This document shows, one piece after another, positions 45,040 to 54,499 of a stretch of 64,000 nucleotides of DNA. The translations under genes were made by a program, and so were the position numbers. The stretch lies in assembly GCA_934501475.1 (NCBI GenBank), contig CAKSUL010000003.1:1-64000 (forward strand), written 5' to 3'. The DNA comes from an uncultured Roseovarius sp. (lineage in GTDB: Bacteria; Pseudomonadota; Alphaproteobacteria; Rhodobacterales; Rhodobacteraceae). Within the stretch, counting starts at the first letter, position 1; the number at the start of each line of letters is the position of its first letter. Under the pieces are notes generated by a model. The model was not told the origin of the DNA. It saw nothing but the letters and a program-made list of their open reading frames with translations, and made no database searches.

Positions 45040-45062
45040 AATTGTCCCATATTGGACACATT
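45040..45062. promoter_or_regulatory. Dyad in divergent promoter region
   Basis: CAATTGTCC-CATATT-GGACACATTG is an inverted repeat (perfect TGTCC/GGACA core with the outer arms CAAT/ATTG offset by one base). It lies between the divergent TerB and DUF4274 genes. It could be an operator for one or both units. Confidence 0.4.
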
Positions 45063-45138
45063 GAAACCATAGAATCTGCGTGTTGCCCCGACATTTACTC
45101 TCCACATCTTCGATGATTGCCTGATGGAGTGCGTATAT

Positions 45139-45801
45139 ATGGTTGTCCTGGATAATTTCGATCTGGATGCTGCGTCGCAGCAGGACCATCTGGATCTTGT
45201 CCATGGGCTGCCCCCGCACGCGCTGTGCGACTTTGCGCGCCGATATGACTGGCGCCTCTACCCCGAGGTGGTTCTGGGCTGGGTCATGGCGCAGAAGGGC
45301 ATCGATCTGGGCACGGCGCTGGCAACCTTTCTGAATGGCGGGCCGGAGCGGTTCAATTATTTTCACAAACGCGATGTGCCGCCTCAATACCTGGGCACGG
45401 CGCGCCTGCTGGACAATATCTGCCTGCGTATCAACAGTGGCTACTACCTGGTTGCCCCCGATGCCGGCGATGCGCCATCCGCCGAACGCCAGAAGGTGCA
45501 GAAATGGCTGGCGATCCAGCAGATGGACCGCAGCGAGGGGACCAGCGGGCGTTGGGTGCTGGATGATTCAATCGTCGCGGCGTTGCTGGGCAATCCTGCG
45601 CCAGGCAACGCGGGTCTGCCGGTTCCGGCGTCATTCCTGCCCAGAATGCGCGGGCGCGACGCGCTGCCCGATCTGATGCTGCCGGTTGAGGAGGTGGACG
45701 AGGGGGCGGGCGATGTTTCCATCGCTGCGCCAATGGGCGAAACCGGTGGCGGCGGTCTGCGCGCCCGGCTGCGCCGCGTCATCGCGCGCCGCAAGAGCTG
45801 A
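45139..45801 (+). CDS. DUF4274 domain protein
   Basis: A 220-residue protein. The first 75 residues (LPPHALCDFARRYDWRLYPE, then VMAQKGIDLGTALATFLNGG) fit DUF4274, a short helical domain of unknown function. The rest has RVKQ-like helices and a long flexible, Gly- and Pro-rich tail ending in a strongly basic stretch (RARLRRVIARRKS). I prefer the ATG at 45139, which has GGAG at 45126-45129; an in-frame ATG at 45124 would add 5 residues. It is divergent from the TerB operon, with a dyad in between. Confidence 0.75.
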   Translation: MVVLDNFDLDAASQQDHLDLVHGLPPHALCDFARRYDWRLYPEVVLGWVMAQKGIDLGTALATFLNGGPERFNYFHKRDVPPQYLGTARLLDNICLRINSGYYLVAPDAGDAPSAERQKVQKWLAIQQMDRSEGTSGRWVLDDSIVAALLGNPAPGNAGLPVPASFLPRMRGRDALPDLMLPVEEVDEGAGDVSIAAPMGETGGGGLRARLRRVIARRKS

Positions 45802-45845
45802 GCGCGCCCATCAATTGCCAGTTCAGTTGCCCCCTCAATTACCCC

Positions 45846-47222
45846 TCAGTTCACTGGCGGGACCAGCTTGCCGGGGTTCATGATGTTGTCGGGGTCCAGC
45901 GCCTGCTTGATGGCGCCCATCACCGCCCAGCCCTGCCCGTGTTCCTGTTCCATATAGCCCAGCTTGCCCAGCCCGATCCCGTGTTCGCCGGTGGCGGTGC
46001 CGCCCATGGCCAGGGCGCGCGCGACCATCCGTTGCGACACGGCCTTCGCGGCACTCACCTGTGCGGGATCATCGACGTCGATCAGCAGGCTGGAATGAAA
46101 ATTCCCGTCCCCGACATGGCCCACGATGGGGCCATTGATCCCATGCGCGGCCAGATCGACGCGGGTTTCCTCGATCATTTCGGCCAGGCGCGAGATCGGC
46201 ACGCAGACATCCGTCACCAGTGCGCGCGCGCCCGGTTGCGAGGCAAGGATCGCGTAATAGGCCTTGTGGCGCATGGCCCACAGCGCGCTGCGCTCTTCGG
46301 GTTTTTCGGCGCGCCTGAAATCGGTCGCACCATGGTCGGCGGCGATGTCGCCAAAGGCGGCCGAACAGTCCTGCACGCCCTGGGGCGTGCCGTGAAACTC
46401 CAGCAGGAGATGCGGTTTCGCGGGCAGGTTCATGGCGCTGTAGGCATTGACCGCAAGGACGCTGGCCACATCCATCAACTCGATCCGCGCCACCGGCAGG
46501 GCGCTCTGGATGGCCTCGGTCGCGGCATTCACCGCACCGGCCACGTCGTCAAAGGCGCAGACCGCCGCCGACACCGCCTCGGGCTGGCCATGCAGGCGCA
46601 ATGTCAGTTCGGTGATCAGGCCCAGCGTGCCCTCGGCACCGACGAACAGCCGGGTCAGATCGTAGCCGGCCGCGGATTTGCGCGCCCGCGTGCCGGTGCG
46701 GATGATCCGCCCATCCGCCAGCACCACCTCAAGCGCCAGGACATTGTCGCGCATCGTGCCATAGCGCACCGTGGTGGTGCCGCTGGCGCGCGTCGAGGCC
46801 ATGCCCCCCAACGAGGCGTTGGCCCCCGGATCGACCGGAAAGAACAGCCCCGTGGCGCGCAGTTCCTCGTTCAGCGCCTCGCGGGTCACGCCGGGCTGGA
46901 CGCGCACATCCATGTCGCCGGGGCTGATGTGCAACACCCGGTTCATGCGGCTGAAATCCACCGTGACACCGCCACGGGGCGCCTGGGCCTGCCCCTCGAG
47001 CGAGGTGCCCGCCCCCCAGCCGATCACCGGGCAGCGATGGCGCGCGCAGATCGTCACGATCTGTGCCACCTCCTCGGTGCTGGTCGGATAGACCACCGCA
47101 TCGGGCGGGGCCGGGGCAAGATGGGTTTCGCTGTGCCCATGCAGGTCCAGATCGGACTTGGACCGAGAGACGCCTTGCCCTAGTAAGGTGGATAGTGCGG
47201 TGATTGCCTCGGAAATGCCCAT
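45846..47222 (-). CDS. FAD-linked oxidase, D-lactate/glycolate dehydrogenase type
   Basis: A 458-residue flavoprotein. The N-terminal FAD_binding_4 domain has VYPTSTEEVAQIVTICARHRC, GWGAGTSLEGQAQAP and DPGANASLGGMASTRASGTTT. The C-terminal domain has IVGHVGDGNFHSSLLID and GEHGIGLGKLGYM, with the His residues that bind the catalytic metal or substrate. Members oxidise D-lactate, glycolate or D-2-hydroxyglutarate and pass electrons to cytochromes or quinone. Without a GlcE/GlcF partner nearby, D-lactate dehydrogenase is most probable. It is divergent from the chloride channel gene. Confidence 0.87.
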   Translation of the reverse strand: MGISEAITALSTLLGQGVSRSKSDLDLHGHSETHLAPAPPDAVVYPTSTEEVAQIVTICARHRCPVIGWGAGTSLEGQAQAPRGGVTVDFSRMNRVLHISPGDMDVRVQPGVTREALNEELRATGLFFPVDPGANASLGGMASTRASGTTTVRYGTMRDNVLALEVVLADGRIIRTGTRARKSAAGYDLTRLFVGAEGTLGLITELTLRLHGQPEAVSAAVCAFDDVAGAVNAATEAIQSALPVARIELMDVASVLAVNAYSAMNLPAKPHLLLEFHGTPQGVQDCSAAFGDIAADHGATDFRRAEKPEERSALWAMRHKAYYAILASQPGARALVTDVCVPISRLAEMIEETRVDLAAHGINGPIVGHVGDGNFHSSLLIDVDDPAQVSAAKAVSQRMVARALAMGGTATGEHGIGLGKLGYMEQEHGQGWAVMGAIKQALDPDNIMNPGKLVPPVN

Positions 47223-47310
47223 TGATATGTCCCTGATGCCTGCTGATCCGATGGCGGCATCCTAAGCGGGCAGCACGACGGGGGAAAGGCCGTTTGCGCT
47301 GTCTGACGGG

Positions 47311-49005
47311 ATGGAAATGAACCAGAAAACCCCATCGTTGCTGAAACGGAAACTGAAATCGGGTGTGAACAAGCTGCGCATCGCCTGGGCGGTGCTGCGA
47401 GCGCGCGGACCCAGCCAGTTCCAGTTCTGGCTGATCGCGCTGGCGATCGGGGTGGCGGCGGGATTTGCGACATTGATGTTTCGCAAGGGCATCACCCTGG
47501 TGCAGAACCTGGCCTATGGCACGCGCCATGCGAATGAGGTCCAGGGCATCGCGGCCCAGCTGGAGTGGTATTGGGTCCTGGTGATCCCGATCATCGGCGG
47601 GCTGGTGGTGGGGCTGATTCTGGACCGGTTCACGCCGAACGGGCAGGCGCATTCGGTCACCGAGGTGATCGAGGGCGCGGCGCTTTATGAGGGGCGCGTC
47701 CCTTTGCGCGCCGGGGCGGCCTCGGTGGTGGCGTCGATGATCACGCTGGGCACCGGCGGATCAAGCGGGCGCGAGGGGCCGGTGGTGCATATGGCCTCGG
47801 TGATCTCGACCTGGGTCAGCGAGCGGATCAACGCGGACGGCATCACCGGGCGCAACCTGCTGGGCTGTGCGGTGGCGGCGGCGGTTTCGGCGTCGTTCAA
47901 CGCGCCCATCGCCGGGGCGCTGTTCGCGCTCGAGGTGGTGTTGCGGCATTTCGCGGTCCACTCCTTTGCGCCGATCGTCATCGCCAGCGCGGCGGGCACG
48001 GTGATCAACCGGCTGGAGTTCGGAGATATCACCGAATTCACCCTGCCGGTATCGACGGCGCTGGATTTTTATGTCGAATTGCCGGCGTTCCTGATCCTGG
48101 GGCTGGTCTGCGGGGTGGTGGCGTCGCTGATGATATATGCGATCATCTTTGTCGAGGATATCGGCAATGACCTGCAGCAGCGCGCAAGACTGCCCCGTTG
48201 GCTGCGCCCGATGGTGGCGGGGGGGATGCTGGGCGGGCTGGCGATCTGGTTTCCCCATATCATCGGCGTCGGATATGAGACCACATCGGCGGCGCTGACC
48301 GGCGGGCTGGTGCTGCATGAGGCGATCGTGTTTGCATTGCTCAAGGCGGTGGCGGTCGCGATCACCATCGGCGGGCGCATGGGGGGGGGCATGTTTTCGC
48401 CCTCGCTGATGATGGGGGCGCTGACCGGGCTGGCCTTCGGGTGGATCGCGACGTCGATCCTGCCCGATGTCAGCGGATCGCACACCCTTTATGCGCTGGC
48501 GGGCATGGGGGCGCTGGCGGCGACGGTGCTGGGCGCGCCGATTTCCACGACGCTGATCGTGTTCGAGATGACCGGCGACTGGCAGACCGGGCTGGCGGTG
48601 ATGGTGGCGGTCTCGACCTCGACCGCGTTGGGATCGCGGCTGGTGGAGATGTCGTTTTTCCTGACCCAACTGGCGCGGCGCGGCGTGCATGTGGCGGCGG
48701 GCCCGCAGGCCTATCTGCTGTCGATGTCGCGTGTCGCCAACGTGATGCGCGACAAGGAACATGAGCGCGCGGCGGATGAGGAAACCTGCTGGGAGTTGAT
48801 CGGGGACGGCATCTATATCGACGGCAACGCCACGCTGGAGACGGCCATGCCGGTGTTCGACCGCACCGGCGTGCCGTTCATTCCGGTGGTCACGCTGGCC
48901 GGTGAGGGCGAGCCGCCCGAGCTATGGGGCGCGCTGTTTCATGTCGATGCGCTCAAGGCGTTCAACCGCGCGCTGGCGGCGGTGTCCGAAGAAGAGCATA
49001 GCTGA
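47311..49005 (+). CDS. Chloride channel (ClC) family protein with C-terminal CBS region
   Basis: A 564-residue integral membrane protein of the ClC family with the selectivity segment GTGGSSGREGP at residues 147-157. The second signature GGRMGGGMFSPSLMMGA and LGAPISTTLIVFEMTGDW are intact. About 10-12 membrane helices precede a C-terminal cytoplasmic part (from about residue 465) with CBS-like strands (GDGIYIDGNATLETAMPVFDRTGVPFIPVV). It would carry chloride, perhaps in exchange for protons. An in-frame ATG two codons later (47317) is an equal start. A terminator hairpin follows. Confidence 0.92.
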   Translation: MEMNQKTPSLLKRKLKSGVNKLRIAWAVLRARGPSQFQFWLIALAIGVAAGFATLMFRKGITLVQNLAYGTRHANEVQGIAAQLEWYWVLVIPIIGGLVVGLILDRFTPNGQAHSVTEVIEGAALYEGRVPLRAGAASVVASMITLGTGGSSGREGPVVHMASVISTWVSERINADGITGRNLLGCAVAAAVSASFNAPIAGALFALEVVLRHFAVHSFAPIVIASAAGTVINRLEFGDITEFTLPVSTALDFYVELPAFLILGLVCGVVASLMIYAIIFVEDIGNDLQQRARLPRWLRPMVAGGMLGGLAIWFPHIIGVGYETTSAALTGGLVLHEAIVFALLKAVAVAITIGGRMGGGMFSPSLMMGALTGLAFGWIATSILPDVSGSHTLYALAGMGALAATVLGAPISTTLIVFEMTGDWQTGLAVMVAVSTSTALGSRLVEMSFFLTQLARRGVHVAAGPQAYLLSMSRVANVMRDKEHERAADEETCWELIGDGIYIDGNATLETAMPVFDRTGVPFIPVVTLAGEGEPPELWGALFHVDALKAFNRALAAVSEEEHS

Positions 49006-49072
49006 GATTCGGGCGGGCCCCGGTGGTGCGCCTTGCGGCGCGCCGGGTCATGTTTCGCGTTGGCACGCAGCA

Positions 49073-49156
49073 GGGGGCTTTGCCCCCCGCGGCAAAAAAT
49101 CCATGCGGATTTTTAACCGCTCCCCCCAGGATATTTGCGGCCAGAAGAAGGGCCGG
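49073..49156 (+). repeat. Composite Rhodobacterales intergenic element
   Basis: The element starts with a hairpin GGGGGC-TTT-GCCCCC (49073-49087), passes through a second hairpin with T run (49095-49114), and ends CCCCCCAGGATATTTGCGGC and CAGAAGAAGGG. Its final part resembles the shorter copy at 19029-19056. Elements of this form are common between genes of this order, as I recall, and often carry terminators. Confidence 0.5.
49095..49114 (+). terminator. Intrinsic terminator after ClC gene
   Basis: AAAAATCC-ATGC-GGATTTTT is a perfect 8-bp stem with a tetraloop, ending in a T run. It lies 90 bases after the channel gene stop and would also function leftward for the DUF427 gene. Confidence 0.7.
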
Positions 49157-49179
49157 GCAGGGGAAAGAAGGATGGCGGG

Positions 49180-49521
49180 TCAGACCCGTTCCACGGTCAG
49201 CGTGTCGCTGCTGTGAAAGGCGAGATGGGATTTGATCGACGCCACGCCGGGATTGGGGTCTTCGTAGCTCCAGGCGGCGTTTTCCAGTGTCTGGCTTTTG
49301 GTGATGATGTTGTAATAGCGCGCATGGCCCTTGTGCGGGCATTTGGTGGTCTGCTGGTTCACGTCAAGAAAGGCCATGGCCACGTCGGCGCGCGGGAAAT
49401 AGATGACCGGGGCGTGGTCGCCCTCAACAAGTTCCAGTGCGTTGGTGGTTTCCGCGAGGACCGCGCCGCCTGCGCGGACGGTCCATGTGCCCTCGGCATT
49501 GTGGATCTTGATATGCGCCAT
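49180..49521 (-). CDS. DUF427 domain protein
   Basis: A 113-residue protein of the DUF427 family, a small beta-barrel. Family marks are HIKIHNAEGTWTV at the start, PVIYFPRADVAMAFL, then the central CPHKGHARYYNI and the AAWSYEDPNP stretch. Nothing is firmly known about catalysis. The ATG at 49521 begins the family sequence, and GGGATACC lies upstream in reading direction; an upstream in-frame start at 49593 is not favoured. It is read toward the ClC gene and shares the terminator region. Confidence 0.85.
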   Translation of the reverse strand: MAHIKIHNAEGTWTVRAGGAVLAETTNALELVEGDHAPVIYFPRADVAMAFLDVNQQTTKCPHKGHARYYNIITKSQTLENAAWSYEDPNPGVASIKSHLAFHSSDTLTVERV

Positions 49522-49589
49522 GATGGTATCCCTTTTTTCCTGCATGGGCTTTGTTACCCGCAAAATGCGGCAGGCGGAACCCGGATTTG

Positions 49590-51392
49590 TCACAGTGGCT
49601 GACAGGCCTTTTCCAGCCAGGCGCGGGTTTCGTCGTCAACGCGCCCGCCGAGTTTCTCAAGGCAGGCTTCGTGGTAGGAATCGAGCCAGTCGCGCTCGGC
49701 TTCGGTCAGCATGTCGATGTCGATCAGGCGGCGCGTGATGGGGGCAAAGGTCAGTGTTTCAAAGCAGAGCTTGTCCGCGGGATCGCCCTCGGGCAGGATC
49801 TCGGCCTGTTGCACGACCAGCAGGTTTTCGATGCGGATGCCAAAGGCGCCCTCGCGGTAGTAACCCGGTTCGTTCGAGATGATCATGCCGGGGCGGAAGG
49901 GGACGTCGCTGGTCCGGCTGAGCCGCTGCGGGCCTTCATGCACGCACAGATAGACGCCGACGCCATGCCCGGTGCCGTGGCCATAATCCTGATCGGCCAG
50001 CCAGAGCGGGTAGCGCGCGATGGCGTCCAGATCGCGCCCGGCAAGGCCCGCCGGCCAGCGCAGGCGCGACATCGCGATCATCCCCTGCAGCACGCGGGTG
50101 AAGGCTGCGCGCTCATCCGGGCCGGGATCGCCCATGGCCAGGGTGCGGGTGATGTCGGTCGTGCCGTCGAGATATTGCCCGCCGCTGTCGAGCACCAGAA
50201 GATCGCCGTCCTCGATGCTGCGGTCGGACTCATGCGAGACCCGGTAATGCGCCAGCGCGCCGTTGGGGCCGGACCCGGCGATGGTGTCGAAGCTGATGTC
50301 GAGCAGCGCCCCCGTGGCGGCGCGGCATGCTTCGAGATGGGTGACGACCTCGATTTCGGTGATCGCGCCGGGGACCTGGGCGTCAAACCAGCACAGGAAG
50401 GTTGAGACCGCCGCGCCGTCGCGCAGATGCGCCTCGCTTGTGGCGGCGATTTCGGCGTCGCTCTTGCAGGCCTTGGGCAGCAGGCAGGGATCGGCGTCAA
50501 ATGCGATGGCGATGCCGCGGGCGCGCAGCATGTCGACGATGGCGACCGGGATGCTGTCACGGTCGAGGCGCACCGTGCCGGTGAGGGCATGCAGCGCGGT
50601 CTCAAGCGTGGCGGTATCCATCGGGGTGATGCCGTCGGCGCGGCAGGCATCCGGCAGGGTGGTCAGGCGATCTGCCTGCATGAACAGCGAAACGCGCGCG
50701 TCATCATGCAGAATTGCAAAGGCATGGGCCACCGGGTTGCGCGGGATGTCCGATCCGCGGATGTTGAGCAGCCAGGCGATGCTGTCGGGCAGGCTGAGCA
50801 CGGCGGCGCTGTGGCCCGCGTCGCGCAGCGCCTGGCCGAGGCGCGCGCGTTTTGCGGCGGATGTCTCACCGGCCAGATCATCGGGATAGGCGGTGACATT
50901 GCCCATGGGCGGGCCGGGGCGGTCGGGCCAGATGGCGTCGATCAGGTTGGTGACGGGGCGCAGGGCAATGCCCGTGTCGGCAAGCGCGCCGGTCAGATCC
51001 TCGATCTCCCGGGCGGTGTGCAGCCATGTGTCATAGCCCACGACGCCGCCACCCGGCAGGGCGTCGCGCAGCCATGTGGCCAGCTTGGTCTCGGGCCAGT
51101 CCACCGGCTGAAACGCGTCGGGATCGGTCTGCACGCGCACCTGCACGCGGTAGCGGCCATCGACGAACACACCGGCGCGCGCCTGGGTTATGGCGGCGAA
51201 CCCGGCCGAGCCGGTAAAGCCGGTCAGCCAGGACAGGCGCTCATCTCCGGGGGCGACATATTCGCCCTGATGGGCATCGGCGCGAGGCACCAGATAGGCG
51301 TCAAGGCCCGCGCCCTGCATCGCGCTGCGCAGCGCCATCAGGCGGGGCGGGCCCTGTTCGGGGCTGGCCTTGCTGTCAAAGCTCTGGAACAT
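49590..51392 (-). CDS. Aminopeptidase P family (Xaa-Pro aminopeptidase)
   Basis: A 600-residue metallopeptidase of the M24B family, longer than E. coli PepP because it has two N-terminal creatinase-like domains, like eukaryotic cytosolic APP. The catalytic domain shows all five metal ligands: LVLDSGGQYLDGTTDITRT (two Asp), HGTGHGVG (His), ISNEPGYY (Glu) and GIRIENLLV (Glu). It removes N-terminal residues before proline. The start at 51392 overlaps the cobT stop by 4 bases (ATGA), so it is in translational coupling with cobT, although no functional link to B12 is known. Confidence 0.92.
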   Translation of the reverse strand: MFQSFDSKASPEQGPPRLMALRSAMQGAGLDAYLVPRADAHQGEYVAPGDERLSWLTGFTGSAGFAAITQARAGVFVDGRYRVQVRVQTDPDAFQPVDWPETKLATWLRDALPGGGVVGYDTWLHTAREIEDLTGALADTGIALRPVTNLIDAIWPDRPGPPMGNVTAYPDDLAGETSAAKRARLGQALRDAGHSAAVLSLPDSIAWLLNIRGSDIPRNPVAHAFAILHDDARVSLFMQADRLTTLPDACRADGITPMDTATLETALHALTGTVRLDRDSIPVAIVDMLRARGIAIAFDADPCLLPKACKSDAEIAATSEAHLRDGAAVSTFLCWFDAQVPGAITEIEVVTHLEACRAATGALLDISFDTIAGSGPNGALAHYRVSHESDRSIEDGDLLVLDSGGQYLDGTTDITRTLAMGDPGPDERAAFTRVLQGMIAMSRLRWPAGLAGRDLDAIARYPLWLADQDYGHGTGHGVGVYLCVHEGPQRLSRTSDVPFRPGMIISNEPGYYREGAFGIRIENLLVVQQAEILPEGDPADKLCFETLTFAPITRRLIDIDMLTEAERDWLDSYHEACLEKLGGRVDDETRAWLEKACQPL

Positions 51393-53269
51393 CACGAGGC
51401 CCTGTTGATGCCCAGGAAACGGGCACGCGCGCGCGGGTCGCTGTCAAACAGCGCCGCCAGTTGTTCGGTCATCGCGCCTGCCAGCTGATCGACATCGGTG
51501 ATGGTCACGGCGCGCTCGTAATAGCGGGTCACGTCATGGCCGATGCCGATGGCCAGCAATTCCACCGCCTTGCGCCTTTCGACCATGGCGATCACGTCGC
51601 GCAGGTGTTTTTCAAGGTAATTCGCGGGGTTGACCGACAGCGTGCTGTCATCGACCGGCGCGCCGTCGCTGATCACCATCAGGATCTTGCGCGCCTCGCG
51701 GCGGTGCAGCATCCGCCGGTGCGCCCATTCCAGCGCCTCACCGTCGATATTTTCCTTCAGCAGGCCCTCTTTCATCATCAGACCCAGATTGTCGCGGGTG
51801 CGGCGCATCGGGGAATCCGCCGATTTATAGATGATGTGGCGCAGATCGTTCAGCCGTCCGGGCAGTTGCGGGCGCCCGTCGGCCAGCCATGCCTCGCGGC
51901 TTTGGCCACCTTTCCAGGCGCGGGTGGTAAAGCCCAGGATCTCGACCTTGACGGCGCAGCGTTCCAGCGTGCGCGCCAGAACGTCAGCGCAGATCGCCGC
52001 GATCGAGATCGGCCGCCCGCGCATGGAGCCGGAATTGTCCAGCAACAGCGTCACGATCGTATCGCGGAATTCGGTATCCTTTTCCACCTTGAAGCTGAGC
52101 GGCGTCGTCGGGCTGGCCACCACGCGGGCCAGACGGCCGGCGTCAAGGATGCCCTCCTCGCGGTCAAACTCCCATGAGCGGCTCTGCTGGGCCTGAAGCC
52201 GGCGTTGCAGCTTGTTGGCGAGGCGGCTGACGGCGCCCTTCAGCGGCTCGAGTTGTTGATCGAGATAGGCGCGCAGGCGCTCAAGTTCGATCGGCTCGGC
52301 CAGATCCTCGGCGCGGATTTCCTCGTCATATTCGGTGCTGTAGGCCAGATAATTGGGATCGGCGTCGGAAATCGGCTGGGGCGGCGGGGGCTCGAGCGGG
52401 GCATCGCCTTCGGGCAGTTCGGTTTCGTCGCCCATGTCCTCATCGGCCTGATCGTCGCTGCTGATCTGGGCCTGTGAGGCGTCCTGCTGATCCTCCTGGG
52501 ATTGCTCGGGGTCGGCGTCGGCATCGTCGGTGTCGCTGTCTTCCTGTCCTGCACTATCCGGATCTTCCTGATCCTCGGCGTTTTCCTCGGCGTCGTCGTC
52601 GGTCTGGTCGTCCTCGGCGTCGGGATCGTCGCCCAATTGATCGCCATAGCCCAGATCGTCGATCACCTGACGCGCCAGCCGCGCAAAGGCCGATTGGTTG
52701 GCAAGGATGTCATTGAGGTTCTTCAGCGTGCCCCCGGCCTCGGCCTCGATGAAATCGCGCCAGAGATTCATCACGTTCTGCGCGCCCGCCGGCATGTCGC
52801 GCCCGGTGGCGAGGTGGCGGATCAGATAGCCGGCGGCCGCCGCAAGCGGGGCATCGGCGGCATCGGTGATCTGCTCATAGCCCAGACGCTGGGCCTCGGC
52901 GGCGATTTTCGAGTCGATATTGGTCGCGGTGCCGGGCATGACGCGCGCGCCCACCGCCTCGCAGCGGGCGGTTTCCATCGCCTCGTAGAGATCGCGCGCC
53001 ATCTGCCCCGGCGGGCAATAGCGGGCATGGGTCTTGGCGTCGTGGTATTTGTGGCGCAGCGCCAGCGCATCGGCCGTGCCGCGCGCGTGCAGCACCTCTT
53101 CGCGGGTCAGGCGGCGGCTGATCTGGGGCAGGCGCAGCGAATCCCCGCTCAGCCCCGCGGGATCGACGGAATAGGTCACGCTGAGATCGCGGTCATCGGC
53201 CATGACCTTGGTGGCCTCGGCCAGCGCCTTCTTGAACGGATCGGCGGGGTTGTCGGATGGTTTAGCCAT
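51392..53269 (-). CDS. cobT: Cobaltochelatase subunit CobT
   Basis: A 625-residue subunit of the aerobic cobaltochelatase (CobNST), which inserts cobalt into hydrogenobyrinic acid a,c-diamide. It has the helical N-terminal domain, an extremely acidic low-complexity middle (about residues 215-310, runs of D, E and Q), and a C-terminal von Willebrand A domain with MIDAS motif D411-N-S413-G-S415. Lies 98 bases after cobS in the same direction. CobN, the large chelatase subunit, is not in the window. Confidence 0.95.
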   Translation of the reverse strand: MAKPSDNPADPFKKALAEATKVMADDRDLSVTYSVDPAGLSGDSLRLPQISRRLTREEVLHARGTADALALRHKYHDAKTHARYCPPGQMARDLYEAMETARCEAVGARVMPGTATNIDSKIAAEAQRLGYEQITDAADAPLAAAAGYLIRHLATGRDMPAGAQNVMNLWRDFIEAEAGGTLKNLNDILANQSAFARLARQVIDDLGYGDQLGDDPDAEDDQTDDDAEENAEDQEDPDSAGQEDSDTDDADADPEQSQEDQQDASQAQISSDDQADEDMGDETELPEGDAPLEPPPPQPISDADPNYLAYSTEYDEEIRAEDLAEPIELERLRAYLDQQLEPLKGAVSRLANKLQRRLQAQQSRSWEFDREEGILDAGRLARVVASPTTPLSFKVEKDTEFRDTIVTLLLDNSGSMRGRPISIAAICADVLARTLERCAVKVEILGFTTRAWKGGQSREAWLADGRPQLPGRLNDLRHIIYKSADSPMRRTRDNLGLMMKEGLLKENIDGEALEWAHRRMLHRREARKILMVISDGAPVDDSTLSVNPANYLEKHLRDVIAMVERRKAVELLAIGIGHDVTRYYERAVTITDVDQLAGAMTEQLAALFDSDPRARARFLGINRAS

Positions 53270-53367
53270 TGTCCAAGCCTCTAACCAGCATCATGCATTT
53301 TCATTTGTCGATGTCGAAGAGATCGCCGCGCGGTGACCCGGCCGGATGCCCGTCACCGCCCGCGACC

Positions 53368-54354
53368 TCACCTCATACTCATGCTTGCCGCGCTTTCGGG
53401 CAGTTCCTCGTCAAAGCAGCGCTGATAGAATTCCGCCACGGTCTGGCGCTCCAGCTCGTCGCATTTGTTGAGGAAGGTCAGGCGGAAGGCATAGCCGACA
53501 TTGCGGAAAATGGTGGTGTTCTGCGCCCATGTGATCACGGTGCGCGGGCTCATCACGGTGGAGAGTTCCCCGTTCATGAACGCCGTGCGGGTGAGGTCGG
53601 CGACCGTCACCATCTGCGAAATCATCTTGCGGCCCTTTTCGGTGTTGTAGACCGGGTTCTTGGACAGAACGATATTCGTCTCGGCGTCATGTGACAGGTA
53701 GTTCAGCGTCGCCACCAGGCTCCAGCGGTCCATCTGGCCCTGGTTGATCTGCTGCGTGCCGTGATAAAGACCCGTCGTATCCCCCAGGCCCACGGTGTTG
53801 GCGGTGGCGAACAGGCGGAAATAGGGGTTCGGGGTGATCACCTCGTTCTGGTCGAGCAGCGTCAGCTTGCCATCGGCCTCGAGAACCCGCTGGATCACGA
53901 ACATCACATCGGCGCGGCCTGCGTCATATTCATCGAACACGATCGCGGTCGGGTTGCGCAGCGCCCAGGGCAGGATGCCCTCATGGAATTCGGTGACCTG
54001 CACGCCATCGCGCAGCTTGATCGCGTCCTTGCCGATCAGGTCGATCCGGCTGATATGGCTGTCAAGGTTGACGCGAACGCAGGGCCAGTTCAGCCGCGCG
54101 GCGACCTGTTCGATATGGGTGGATTTGCCGGTGCCGTGATAGCCCTGGATCATCACCCGACGATTATGGGCAAAACCCGCCAGGATCGCCAGCGTCGTGT
54201 CGGGGTCGAACTTGTAGGTGCTGTCGATATCCGGCACCCGGTCAGTGCGGGTGGGAAAGCCCCTGACATTCATGTCAGTATCGATGCCGAACACTTCGCG
54301 AACAGAAATCTCTTCGGTCGGTTTTGCGTTTATGTCAATGGTTCCATCAGCCAT
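53368..54354 (-). CDS. cobS: Cobaltochelatase subunit CobS
   Basis: A 328-residue AAA+ ATPase. Walker A is G71-Y-H-G-T-G-K77-S-T, Walker B lies in [10 protein letters not shown], and the sensor 1 part is [11 protein letters not shown]. The N-terminal [19 protein letters not shown] is specific for CobS. It forms a hexameric ring with CobT to drive cobalt insertion. No cobalamin riboswitch is visible in the 145 bases before its start, which suggests constitutive expression or control from elsewhere. Confidence 0.95.
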   Translation of the reverse strand: MADGTIDINAKPTEEISVREVFGIDTDMNVRGFPTRTDRVPDIDSTYKFDPDTTLAILAGFAHNRRVMIQGYHGTGKSTHIEQVAARLNWPCVRVNLDSHISRIDLIGKDAIKLRDGVQVTEFHEGILPWALRNPTAIVFDEYDAGRADVMFVIQRVLEADGKLTLLDQNEVITPNPYFRLFATANTVGLGDTTGLYHGTQQINQGQMDRWSLVATLNYLSHDAETNIVLSKNPVYNTEKGRKMISQMVTVADLTRTAFMNGELSTVMSPRTVITWAQNTTIFRNVGYAFRLTFLNKCDELERQTVAEFYQRCFDEELPESAASMSMR

Positions 54355-54383
54355 CTGCGAGGTCCTTCACTCAGGTCTTTTCG

Positions 54384-54405
54384 TGTTGCGCAACGTGGTG
54401 CAACA
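54384..54405. promoter_or_regulatory. Dyad between cobS and sigma factor genes
   Basis: TGTTGC-N10-GCAACA frames an internal GTTGCGCAAC palindrome (54385-54394). The element lies in the divergent region 30-50 bases before the cobS start. It may be an operator, but I cannot connect it to a known regulator. Confidence 0.3.
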
Positions 54406-54499
54406 TATACCAGCCAAGGGCAAGGGAAAGGGCAAAGAATGATCTGGCCTTATCGCATCCGCGCCCTATACCTCCAGACAGACCTGTTTCACACCGGAC

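Noticed and set aside
54355-54499. Cobalamin riboswitch before cobS
   Set aside because: The gap is only 145 bases and I found no B12-box-like element or the expected long leader.
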